A stretch of DNA of 64,000 nt from Hippophae tibetana. Lineage: Eukaryota; Streptophyta; Magnoliopsida; Rosales; Elaeagnaceae. How positions within the stretch are numbered: position 1 is the first letter of the stretch; each line of letters begins with the position of its first letter. Location: the NCBI GenBank assembly GCA_037013495.1, contig CM072810.1, positions 35,183,843-35,247,842 of the forward strand, in the 5' to 3' direction. Below, piece by piece: positions 34,701 through 47,100 of the stretch. The position numbers and the translations under genes were made by a program. The notes beneath the pieces are model-generated. The model was not told where the DNA came from. It worked only from the letters and a program-made list of their open reading frames with translations, and ran no database searches.

Positions 34701-37700
34701 CCCATTTTTAGGGATTTAAGAAAAAGGTAATCCGAGCTCTAAAATGATTATTTCAATGAATTTATTGTTGTATTTCTTCCAAGGGACTTCAAACATTTCG
34801 GAGACCACTCATATGGGCATTTGAGCAAAAAAATAAATCTAGAACAATGCAGCTGAACAGAAATTTTGAACTCTATATCATGCAAGAGGATGAAACTTTG
34901 AACAAATTCTATGCAAGTTTTTCAATCATTATCAACTGGTCGTACAATTTGGATGGACCTATTTGGAAAAAAAGTAGATTGAGAAAATTGTTCTTAGCCT
35001 ACATTATCATTTTCAAGAAAAAGATACCTTGCTTAAATCCATATAGAAGGCCTGTGAACTTACCGTTAAATGAATCAGTTGGGAAATTATTCGAACTGTA
35101 TTATTTGTTGCCAAGATGATAGCAATCCACTTTCGCAGACGGAAAGAGCTTGAATTTATAGAAATAAAGTAATGTGGTACGAGCGAAGCTATTTTGACAC
35201 AATTGTTAGAATTGATGAATCTAATACCAATGAAGAGAAAATATCTATACTTTCCCATAGAAGTGCTAAATTTCTTAGAAAGAATAAACCTATTTTTAGG
35301 GGTTTAAAAAAAAGGTAATCCGAGCTCTCAAATGATTATTTCAATGAATTTGTAGTTGTATTTCTTCCAAGAAACTTCAAACATTTTGGAGACCACTCAT
35401 ATAGGCATTTGAGCAAAAAACTAACTCTAGAACTATGCTATTGAACAGAAAGTTTGCACTCTATATCATACAAGAGGATGAAACATTGAACAAATTCTAT
35501 GCAGGTTATCAAACATTATCAACTACTTGTACAATTTGGATGGACCTATTTTGAAAAAAAAGTAGATTGAGAAAATTGTTGTTAGCCTACATTATCATTT
35601 TCAAGAAAAAGATACCTTGCTTAAATCTATATAGAAGGCCTGTGAAATTACTGTTAAATGAGTCAGTTGGGAAATTATTCGAACAGTATTATTTGTTGCT
35701 AAGATGATAGCAATCCACTTTCGCGGATGGAAAGAGCTTGACTTTATAGAAATCAAGTAAAGTGGTACGAGCGAAGCAATTTTGACACAATTGTTAGAAA
35801 TGATGAATCTAATACCAATGAAGAGAAAATATCTATACTTTCGCATAGATTTACTAACTTTCTTAGAAAGAATAAACCCATTTTTAGGGATTTTCAAAAA
35901 AGGTAATCCGAGCTCTAAAATGATTATTTCAATGAATTTATAGTTGTATTTCTTCCAAGCTACTTCAAACATTTTGGAGACCACTCATATAGGCATTTGA
36001 GCAAAAAACTAAATCTAGAACTATGCAGCTGAACAGAAATTTTGAACTCTATATCATGCAAGAGGATGAAACTTTGAACAAATTCTACGCAGGTTTTTCA
36101 ATCATTATCAACTGGTCGTACAATTTGGATGGACCTATTTGAAAAAAAAGTAGATTGAGAAAATTGTTGTTAGCCTACATTATCATTTTCAAAAAAAAGA
36201 TACCTTGCTTAAATCCATATAGAAGGCCTGTGAACTTACTATTAAATGAATCAGTTTGGAAATTATTCGAACTGCATTATTTGTTGCCAAGATGATAGCA
36301 ATCCACTTTCGTGGACGGAAAGAGCTTGACTTTATAGACATGAAGTATAGTGGTACGAGCGAACCTATTTTGACACAATTGTTAGAAATGATGAATCTAA
36401 TACCAATGAAGAGAAAATAGCTATACTTTCCCATAGATTTACTAAATTTCTTAGAAAGAATAAACCCATTTTTAGAGATTTTCAAAAAAGGTAATCCGAG
36501 CTCTAAAATAAGTATTTCAATGAATTTATAGTTGTACTTCTTCCAAGCAACTTCAAACATTTTGGAGACCACTCATATAGGCATTAGAGCAAAAAAGTAA
36601 ATCTTGAACTATACAGCTCAACATAAATTTTGAACTCTATATCATGCAAGAGGATGAAACTTTGAACAAATTCTACGCAGGTTTTTCAATAATTATCAAC
36701 TGCCCGTACAATTTGGATGGACCTATTTGAAAAAAAAAGTAGATTGAGAAAATTTTTGTTAGCCTACATTATCATTTCCAAGAAAAAGATACCTTGCTTA
36801 AATCCATATAGAAGGCCTGTGAACTTACTGTTATATGAATCAGTTTGGAAATTATTCGAACTGCATTATTTGTTGCCAAGATGATAGCAATCCACTTTCG
36901 TGGACGGAAAGAGCTTGACTTTATAGACATAAAGTATAGTGGTACGAGCGAAGCTATTTTGACACAATTGTTAGAATTGATGAATCTAATACCAATGGAG
37001 AGAAAATATCTATACTTTCCCATATATTTACTAAATTTCTTAGAAAGAATAAACCCATTTTTAGGGATTTAAGAAAAAGGTAATCCGAGCTCTAAAATGA
37101 TTATTTCAATGAATTTATTGTTGTATTTCTTCCAAGCAACTTCATACATTTTGGAGACCACTCATGTAGGAATTTGAGCAAAAAACTAAATCTAGAACTA
37201 TGCAGCTGAACAGAAATTTTGAACTCTATATCATGCAAGATGATGAAACTTTGAACAAATTCTACGCAGGTTTTTCAATCATTATCAACTGGTCGTACAA
37301 TTTGGATGGACCTATTTGGAAAAAAAGTAGATTAAGAAAATTGTTGTTAGCCTACATTATCATTTTCAAGAAAAAGATACCTTGCTTAAATCCATATAGA
37401 AGGCCTGTGAACTTACCGTTAAATGAATCAGTTGGGAAATTATTCGAACTGCATTATTTGTTGCCAAGATGATAGCAATCCACTTTCGCAGACGGAAAGA
37501 GCTTGAATTTATAGACATCAAGTATAGTGGTACGAGCGAAGCTATTTTGACACAATTGTTAGAAATGATGAATCTAATACGAATGAAGAGAAAATATCTA
37601 TACTTTCCCATAGATTTGCTAAATTTCTTAGAAAGAATAAACCCGTTTTTAGGGATTTAAAAAAAAGGTAATCCGAGCTCTAAAATGATTATTTCAATGA

Positions 37701-38249
37701 ATTTATAGTTGTATTTCTTCCAAGCTACTTCAAACATTTTGCAGACCAATCATATAGGCATTTGAGCAAAAAATAAATCTAGAACAATGCAACTGAACTT
37801 AAATTTTGAACTCTATATCATGCAAGAGGATGAACCTTTGACCAAATTCTACGCAGGTTTTTCAATCAATTTCAGCTACCCGTACAATTTGGATGGACCT
37901 ATTTGAAAAAAAAGTAGATTGAGAAAATTGTTGTTAAACTACATTATCATTTTCAAGAAAAAGATACCTTGCTTAAATCCATATAGAAGGCCTGTGAACT
38001 TACTGTTAAATGAATCAGTTGCGAAATTATTCGAACTGCATTATTTGTTGCCAAGACGATAGCAATCCACTTTCGTGGACGGAAAGAGCTTGACTTTATA
38101 GACATCAAGTATAGTGGTACGAGAAAAGTTATTTTGACACAATTGTTAGAAATGATGAATCTAATACCAATGAAGAGAAAATATCTATACTTTCGCATAG
38201 ATTTACTAACTTTCTAGAAAGAATAAACCCATTTTTAGGGATTTTCAAA
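31779..38249. repeat. Long higher-order repeat, unit II (11 monomers, 6471 bp)
   Basis: Starts: 31779, 32368, 32957, 33545, 34134, 34723, 35311, 35899, 36487, 37076, 37664. The order of subtypes follows unit I apart from gains and losses of whole monomers. The 32368 monomer is a hybrid of the 25309 front and the 25898 end. The monomers at 35899 and 36487 have no direct partner in unit I and mix block E with block B features (GACATGAAG, CAGTTTGGAAATT). The closing monomer 37664 matches 31193 at 6471 bp. Confidence 0.88.
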
Positions 38250-41200
38250 AAAGGTAATCCGAGTTCTAAAATGATTATTTCAATGAATTTATAGTTGTAT
38301 TTCTTCCAAGCTACTTCAAACATTTCGGAGACCACTCATATAGGCATTTGAGCAAAAAACTAAATCTAGAACTATGCAGCTGAACAGAAATTTTGAACTC
38401 TATATCATGCAAGAGGATGAAACTTTGAACAAATTCTACGCAGGTTTTTCAATCATTATCAACTACCCGTACAATTTGGATGGACCTATTTGGAAAAAAA
38501 AGTAGATTGAGAAAATTGTTGTTAGCCTACATTATCATTTCCAAGAAAAAGATACCTTGCTTAAATCCATATAGAAGGCCTGTGAAATTACTGTTAAATG
38601 AGTCAGTTGGGAAATTATTGGAACTGTATTATTTGTTGCTAAGATGATAGCAATCCACTTTCGCGGATGGAAAGAGCTTGACTTTATAGAAATCAAGTAA
38701 AGTGGTACGAGCGAAGCAATTGTGACACAATTGTTAGAATTGATGAATCTAATACCAATGAAGAGAAAATATCTATACTTTCCCATAGATTTACTAAATT
38801 TCTTAGAAAGAATAAACCCGTTTTTAGGGATTTAAAAAAAAGGTAATCCGAGCTCTCAAATGATTATTTCAATGAATTTGTAGTTGTATTTCTTCCAAGA
38901 AACTTCAAACATTATGGAGACCACTCATATAGGCATTTGAGCAAAAAACTAACTCTAGAACTATGCTATTGAACAGAAATTTTGCACTCTATATCATGCA
39001 AGAGGATGAAACATTGAACAAATTCTATGCAGGTTATCAAACATTATCAACTACTTGTACAATTTGGATGGACCTATTTGGAAAAAAAAAGTAGATTGAG
39101 AAATTTTTTGTTAGCCCACATTATAATTTTCAAGAAAAAGATACCTTGCTTAAATCCATATAGAAGGCCTGTGACCTTACCGTTAAATGAATCAGTTGGG
39201 AAATTATTCGAACTGCATCACTTGTTACCAAGACGATGGCAATCCATTGTCGTGGACGGAAAGAGCTTGACTTTATAGACATCAAGTATAGTGGTACGAG
39301 CGAAGCTATTTTGACACAATTGTTAGAAATGATGAATATAATACCAATGAAGAGAAAATATCTATACTTTCGCATAGATTTACTAACTTTCTAGAAAGAA
39401 TAAACCCATTTTTAGGGATTTTCAAAAAAGGAAATCCGAGTTCTAAAATGATTATTTCAATGAATTTATAGTTGTATTTCTTCCAAGCTACTTCAAACAT
39501 TTCGGAGACCACTCATATAGGCATTTGAGCAAAAAACTAAATCTAGAACTTGCAGCTGAACAGAAATTTTGAACTCTATATCATGCAAGAGGATGAAACT
39601 TTGAACAAATTCTACGCAGGTTTTTCAATCATTATCAACTACCCGTACAATTTGGATGGACCTATTTGGAAAAAAAAGTAGATTGAGAAAATTGTTGTTA
39701 GCCTACATTATCATTTCCAAGAAAAAGATACCTTGCTTAAATCCATATAGAAGGCCTCTGAAATTACTGTTAAATGAGTCAGTTGGGAAATTATTGGAAC
39801 TGTATTATTTGTTGCTAAGATGATAGCAATCCACTTTCGCGGATGGAAAGAGCTTGACTTTATAGAAATCAAGTAAAGTGGTACGAGCGAAGCAATTGTG
39901 ACACAATTGTTAGAATTGATGAATCTAATACCAATGAAGAGAAAATATCTATACTTTCCCATAGATTTACTAAATTTCTTAGAAAGAATAAACCCGTTTT
40001 TAGGGATTTAAAAAAAAGGTAATCCGAGCTCTCAAATGATTATTTCAATGAATTTGTAGTTGTATTTCTTCCAAGAAACTTCAAACATTATGGAGACCAC
40101 TCATATAGGCATTTGAGCAAAAAACTAACTCTAGAACTATGCTATTGAACAGAAATTTTGCACTCTATATCATGCAAGAGGATGAAACATTGAACAAATT
40201 CTATGCAGGTTATCAAACATTATCAACTACTTGTACAATTTGGATGGACCTATTTGGAAAAAAAAAGTAGATTGAAAAATTTTTTGTTAGCCCACATTAT
40301 AATTTTCAAGAAAAAGATACCTTGCTTAAATCCATATAGAAGGCCTGTGACCTTACCGTTAAATGAATCAGTTGGGAAATTATTCGAACTGCATCACTTG
40401 TTACCAAGATGATGGCAATCCATTGTCGTGGACGGAAAGAGCTTGACTTTATAGACATCAAGTATAGTGGTACGAGCGAAGCTATTTTGACACAATTGTT
40501 AGAAATGATGAATCTAATACCAATGAAGAGAAAATAGCTATACTTTCGCATAGATTTACTAACTTTCTAGAAAGAATAAACCCATTTTTAGGGATTTTCA
40601 AAAAAGGTAATCCGAGTTCTAAAATGATTATTTCAATGAATTTATAGTTGTATTTCTTCCAAGCTACTTCAAACATTTCGGAGACCACTCATATAGGCAT
40701 TTGAGCAAAAAACTAAATCTAGAACTATGCAGCTGAACAGAAATTTTGAACTCTATATCATGCAAGAGGATGAAACTTTGAACAAATTCTACGCAGGTTT
40801 TTCAATCATTATCAACTACCCGTACAATTTGGATGGACCTATTTGGAAAAAAAAGTAGATTGAGAAAATTGTTGTTAGCCTACATTATCATTTCCAAGAA
40901 AAAGATACCTTGCTTAAATCCATATAGAAGGCCTGTGAAATTACTGTTAAATGAGTCAGTTGGGAAATTATTGGAACTGTATTATTTGTTGCTAAGATGA
41001 TAGCAATCCACTTTCGCGGATGGAAAGAGCTTGACTTTATAGAAATCAAGTAAAGTGGTACGAGCGAAGCAATTGTGACACAATTGTTAGAATTGATGAA
41101 TCTAATACCAATGAAGAGAAAATATCTATACTTTCCCATAGATTTACTAAATTTCTTAGAAAGAATAAACCCGTTTTTAGGGATTTAAAAAAAAGGTAAT

Positions 41201-41780
41201 CCGAGCTCTCAAATGATTATTTCAATGAATTTGTAGTTGTATTTCTTCCAAGAAACTTCAAACATTATGGAGACCACTCATATAGGCATTTGAGCAAAAA
41301 ACTAACTCTAGAACTATGCTATTGAACAGAAATTTTGCACTCTATATCATGCAAGAGGATGAAACATTGAACAAATTCTATGCAGGTTATCAAACATTAT
41401 CAACTACTTGTACAATTTGGATGGACCTATTTGGAAAAAAAAAGTAGATTGAAAAATTTTTTGTTAGCCCACATTATAATTTTCAAGAAAAAGATACCTT
41501 GCTTAAATCCATATAGAAGGCCTGTGACCTTACCGTTAAATGAATCAGTTGGGAAATTATTCGAACTGCATCACTTGTTACCAAGATGATGGCAATCCAT
41601 TGTCGTGGACGGAAAGAGCTTGACTTTATAGACATCAAGTATAGTGGTACGAGCGAAGCTATTTTGACACAATTGTTAGAAATGATGAATCTAATACCAA
41701 TGAAGAGAAAATAGCTATACTTTCCCATAGATTTACTAAATTTCTTAGAAAGAATAAACCCATTTTTAGAGATTTTCAAA
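38250..41780. repeat. Dimer repeated three times within unit III
   Basis: Dimers span 38250-39426, 39427-40602 and 40603-41780. They share GAGTTCTAAAATG at the start, AATTATTGGAACTG in the first monomer, ACATTATGGAGACC in the second and TTAGCCCACATT. The ACATTATGG variant is absent from the matching monomers at 25309 and 32368, so the triplication happened after units I, II and III separated. The third copy ends with the GAGATTTTC tail, which leads back into the unit II order. Confidence 0.92.
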
Positions 41781-44134
41781 AAAGGTAATCCGAGCTCTAA
41801 AATAAGTATTTCAATGAATTTATAGTTGTACTTCTTCCAAGCAACTTCAAACATTTCGGAGACCACTCATATAGGCATTTGAGCAAAAAAGTAAATCTAG
41901 AACTATGCAGCTCAACATAAATTTTGAACTCTATATCATGCAAGAGGATGAAACTTTGAACAAATTCTATGCAGGTTTTTCAATCATTATCAACTGCCCG
42001 TACAATTTGGATGGACCTATTTGGAAAAAAAAGTAGATTGAGAAAATTGTTGTTAGCCTCCATTATCATTTTCAAGAAAAAGATACCTTGCTCAAATCCA
42101 TATAGAAGGCCTATGAAATTACTGTTAAATGAGTCAATTGGGAAATTATTCGAACTGTATTATTTGTTGCTAAGATGATAGCAATCCACTTTCGCGGATG
42201 GAAAGAGCTTGAATTTATAGACATCAAGTATAGTGGTACGAGCGAAGCAATTTTGACACAATTGTTAGAATTGATGAATCTAATACCAAGGAAGAGAAAA
42301 TATCTATACTTTCCTATAGATTTACTAAATTTCTTAGAAAGAATAAACCCGTTTTTAGGGATTTAAAAAAAGGTAATCCGAGCTCCAAAATGATTATTTC
42401 AATGAATTTATAGTTGTATTTCTTCCAAGCAACTTCAAACATTTTGGAGACCACTTATATAGGCATTTGAACAAAAAACTAAATCTAGAACTATGCAGCT
42501 GAACAAAAATTTTGAACTCTATATCATGCAAGAGGATGAAACTTTGAACAAATTCTATGCAAGTTTTTCAATCATTATCAACTGCCCGTACAATTTGGAT
42601 GGACCTATTTGGAAAAAAAAGTAGATTGAGAAAATTGTTGTTAGCCTACATTATCATTTTCAAGAAAAAGATACCTTGCTTAAATCCATATAGAAGGCCT
42701 GTGAAATTACTGTTAAATGAGTCAGTTAGGAAATTATTCGAACTGTATTATTTGTTGCTAAGATGATAGCAATCCACTTTCGCGGATGGAAAGAGCTTGA
42801 CTTTATAGAAATAAAGTAAAGTGGTACGAACGAAGCAATTTTGACACAATTGTTAGAATTGATGAATCTAATACCAATGAAGAGAAAATATCTATACTTT
42901 CCCTTAGATTTACTAAATTTCTTAGAAAGAATAAACCCGTTTTTAGGGATTTAAAAAAAAGGTAATCCATGCTCTCAAATGATTATTTCCATGAATTTGT
43001 AGTTGTATTTCTTCCGAGCAACTTCAAACATTTTGGAGACCACTCATTTAGGCATTTGAGCAAAAAAATAAATATAGAACTATGCAGCTCAACATAAATT
43101 TTGAACTCTATATCATGCAAGAGGATGAAACTTTGAACAAATTCTATGCAGGTTTTTCAATCATTATCATATACCCGTACAATTTAGATGGACCTATTTC
43201 GAATAAAAAGTAGATTGAGAAAATTGTTGTTAGCCTACATTATCATTTTCAACAAAAAGATAGCTTGCATAAATCCATATAGAAGCCATGTGAACTTACT
43301 GTTAAATGAATGAGTTGGGAAATTGTTCGAACTGCATTATTTGTTGCCAAGATGATAGCAATCCACTTTCGCGGACGGAAAGAGCTTGACTTTATAGACA
43401 TCAAGTATAGTGGTTCGAGCGAAGCTATTTTGACACAATTGTTAGAAATGATGAATCTAATACCAATGAAGAGAAAATATCTATACTTTCCCATAGATTT
43501 ACTAAATTTCTTAGAAAGAATAAACCCATTTTTAGGGATTTAAGAAAAAGGTAATCCGAGCTCTAAAATGATTATTTCAATGAATTTATTGTTGTATTTC
43601 TTCCAAGGGACTTCAAACATTTTGGAGACCACTCATATGGGCATTTGAGCAAAAAAATAAATCTAGAACTATGCAGCTGAACAGAAATTTTGAACTCTAT
43701 ATCATGCAAGAGGATGAAACTTTGAACAAATTCTACGCAGGTTTTTCAATCATTATCAACTGGTCGTACAATTTGGATGGACCTATTTCGAAAAAAAGTA
43801 GATTGAGAAAATTGTTGTTAGCCTACATTATCATTTTCAAGAAAAAGATACCTTGCTTAAATCCATATAGAAGGCCTGTGAACTTACCGTTAAATGAATC
43901 AGTTGGGAAATTATTCGAACTGTATTATTTGTTGCCAAGATGATAGCAATCCACTTTCGCAGACGGAAAGAGCTTGAATTTATAGAAATAAAGTAATGTG
44001 GTACGAGCGAAGCTATTTTGACACAATTGTTAGAATTGATGAATCTAATACGAATGAAGAGAAAATATCTATACTTTCCCATAGAAGTGCTAAATTTCTT
44101 AGAAAGAATAAACCTATTTTTAGGGGTTTAAAAA

Positions 44135-47100
44135 AAAGGTAATCCGAGCTCTCAAATGATTATTTCAATGAATTTGTAGTTGTATTTCTTCCAAGAAACT
44201 TCAAACATTTTGGAGACCACTCATATAGGCATTTGAGCAAAAAACTAACTCTAGAACTATGCTATTGAACAGAAAGTTTGCGCTCTATATCATACAAGAG
44301 GATGAAACATTGAACAAATTCTATGCAGGTTATCAAATATTATCAACTACTTGTACAATTTGGATGGACCTATTTTGAAAAAAAAGTAGATTGAGAAAAT
44401 TGTTGTTAGCCTACATTATCATTTTAAAGAAAAAGATACCTTGCTTAAATCTATATAGAAGGCCTGTGAAATTACTGTTAAATGAGTCAGTTGGGAAATT
44501 ATTCGAACTGTATTATTTGTTGCTAAGATGATAGCAATCCACTTTCGCGGATGGAAAGAGCTTGACTTTATAGAAATCAAGTAAAGTGGTACGAGCGAAG
44601 CAATTTTCACACAATTGTTAGAAATGATGAATCTAATACCAATGAAGAGAAAATATCTATACTTTCGCATAGATTTACTAACTTTCTTAGAAAGAATAAA
44701 CCCATTTTTAGGGATTTTCAAAAAAGGTAATCCGAGCTCTAAAATGATTATTTCAATGAATTTATAGTTGTATTTCTTCCAAGCTACTTCAAACATTTTG
44801 GAGACCACTCATATAGGCATTTGAGCAAAAAACTAAATCTAGAACTATGCAGCTGAACAGAAATTTTGAACTCTATATCATGCAAGAGGATGAAACTTTG
44901 AACAAATTCTACGCAGGTTTTTCAATAATTATCAACTGCCCGTACAATTTGGATGGACCTATTTGGAAAAAAAAGTAGATTGAGAAAATTGTTGTTAGCC
45001 TACATTATCATTTCCAAGAAAAAGATACCTTGCTTAAATCCATATAGAAGGCCTGTGAAATTACTATTAAATGAGTCAGTTGGAAAATTATTCGAACTGT
45101 ATTATTTGTTGCTAAGATGATAGCAATCCACTTTCGCGGATGGAAAGAGCTTGACTTTATAGAAATAAAGTAATGTGGTACGAGCGAAGCAATTTTGACA
45201 CAATTGTTAGAATTGATGAATCTAATACCAATGAAGAGAAAATATCTATACTTTCCCATAGATTTGCTAAATTTCTTAGAAAGAATAAACCCATTTTTAG
45301 GGGTTTAAAAAAAAGGTAATCCGAGCTCTCAAATGATTATTTCAAGGAATTTGTAGTTGTATTTCTTCCAAGAAACTTCAAAAATTTTGGAGACCACTCA
45401 TATAGGCATTTGAGCAAAAAACTAACTCTAGAACTATGCTATTGAACAGAAAGTTTGCACTCTATATCATACAAGAGGATGAAACATTGAACAAATTCTA
45501 TGCAGGTTATCAAACATTATCAACTACTTGTACAATTTGGATGGACCTATTTGGAAAAAAAAGTAGATTGAGAAAATTGTTGTTAGCCTACATTATCATT
45601 TCCAAGAAAAAGATACCTTGCTTAAATCCATATAGAAGGCCTGTGAAATTACTGTTAAATGAGTCAGTTGGGAAATTATTCGAACTGTATTGTTTGTTGC
45701 TAAGATGATAGCAATCCACTTTCGCGGATGGAAAGAGCTTGACTTTATAGAAATCAAGTAAAGTGGTACGAGCGAAGCAATTTTGACACAATTGTTAGAA
45801 ATGATGAATCTAATACCAATGAAGAGAAAATATCTATACTTTCGCATAGATTTACTAACTTTCTTAGAAAGAATAAACCCATTTTTAGGGAATTTCAAAA
45901 AAGGTAATCCGTGCTCTAAAATGATTATTTCAATGAATTTATAGTTGTATTTCTTCCAAGCTACTTCAAACATTTTGGAGACCACTCATATAGGCATTTG
46001 AGCAAAAAACTAAATCTAGAACTATGCAGCTGAACAGAAATTTTGAACTCTATATCATGCAAGAGGATGAAACTTTGAACAAATTCTACGCAGGTTTTTC
46101 AATGATTATCAACTACCCGTACAATTTGGATGGACCTATTTGGAAAAAAAAGTAGATTGAGAAAATTGTTGTTAGCCTACATTATCATTTCCAAGAAAAA
46201 GATACCTTGCTTAAATCCATATAGAAGGCCTGTGAAATTACTGTTAAATGAGTCAGTTGGAAAATTATTCGAACTGTATTATTTGTTGCTAAGATGATAG
46301 CAATCCACTTTCGCGGATGGAAAGAGCTTGACTTTATAGAAATAAAGTAATGTGGTACGAGCGAAGCAATTTTGACACAATTGTTAGAATTGATGAATCT
46401 AATACCAATGAAGAGAAAATATCTATACTTTCCCATAGATTTGCTAAATTTCTTAGAAAGAATAAACCCATTTTTAGGGGTTTAAAAAAAAGGTAATCCG
46501 AGCTCTCAAATGATTATTTCAATGAATTTGTAGTTGTATTTCTTCCAAGAAACTTCAAACATTTTGGAGACCACTCATATAGGCATTTTAGCAAAAAACT
46601 AACTCTAGAACTATCCTATTGAACAGAAATTTTGCACTCTATATCATACAAGAGGATGAAACATTGAACAAATTCTATGCAGGTTATCAAACATTATCAA
46701 CTACTTGTACAATTTGGATGGACCTATTTTGAAAAAAAAGTAGATTGAGAAAATTGTTGTTAGCCTACATTATCATTTTCAAGAAAAAGATACCTTGCTT
46801 AAATCTATATAGAAGGCCTGTGAAATTACTGTTAAATGAGTCAGTTGGGAAATTATTCGAACTGTATTATTTGTTGCTAAGATGATAGCAATCCACTTTC
46901 GCGGATGGAAAGAGCTTGACTTTATAGAAATCAAGTAAAGTGGTACGAGCGAAGCAATTTTGACACAATTGTTAGAAATGATGAATCTAATACCAATGAA
47001 GAGAAAATATCTATACTTTCCGATAGATTTACTAAATTTCTTAGAAAGAATAAACCGATTTTTAGGGATTTTCAAAAAAGGTAATCCGAGCTCTAAAATG

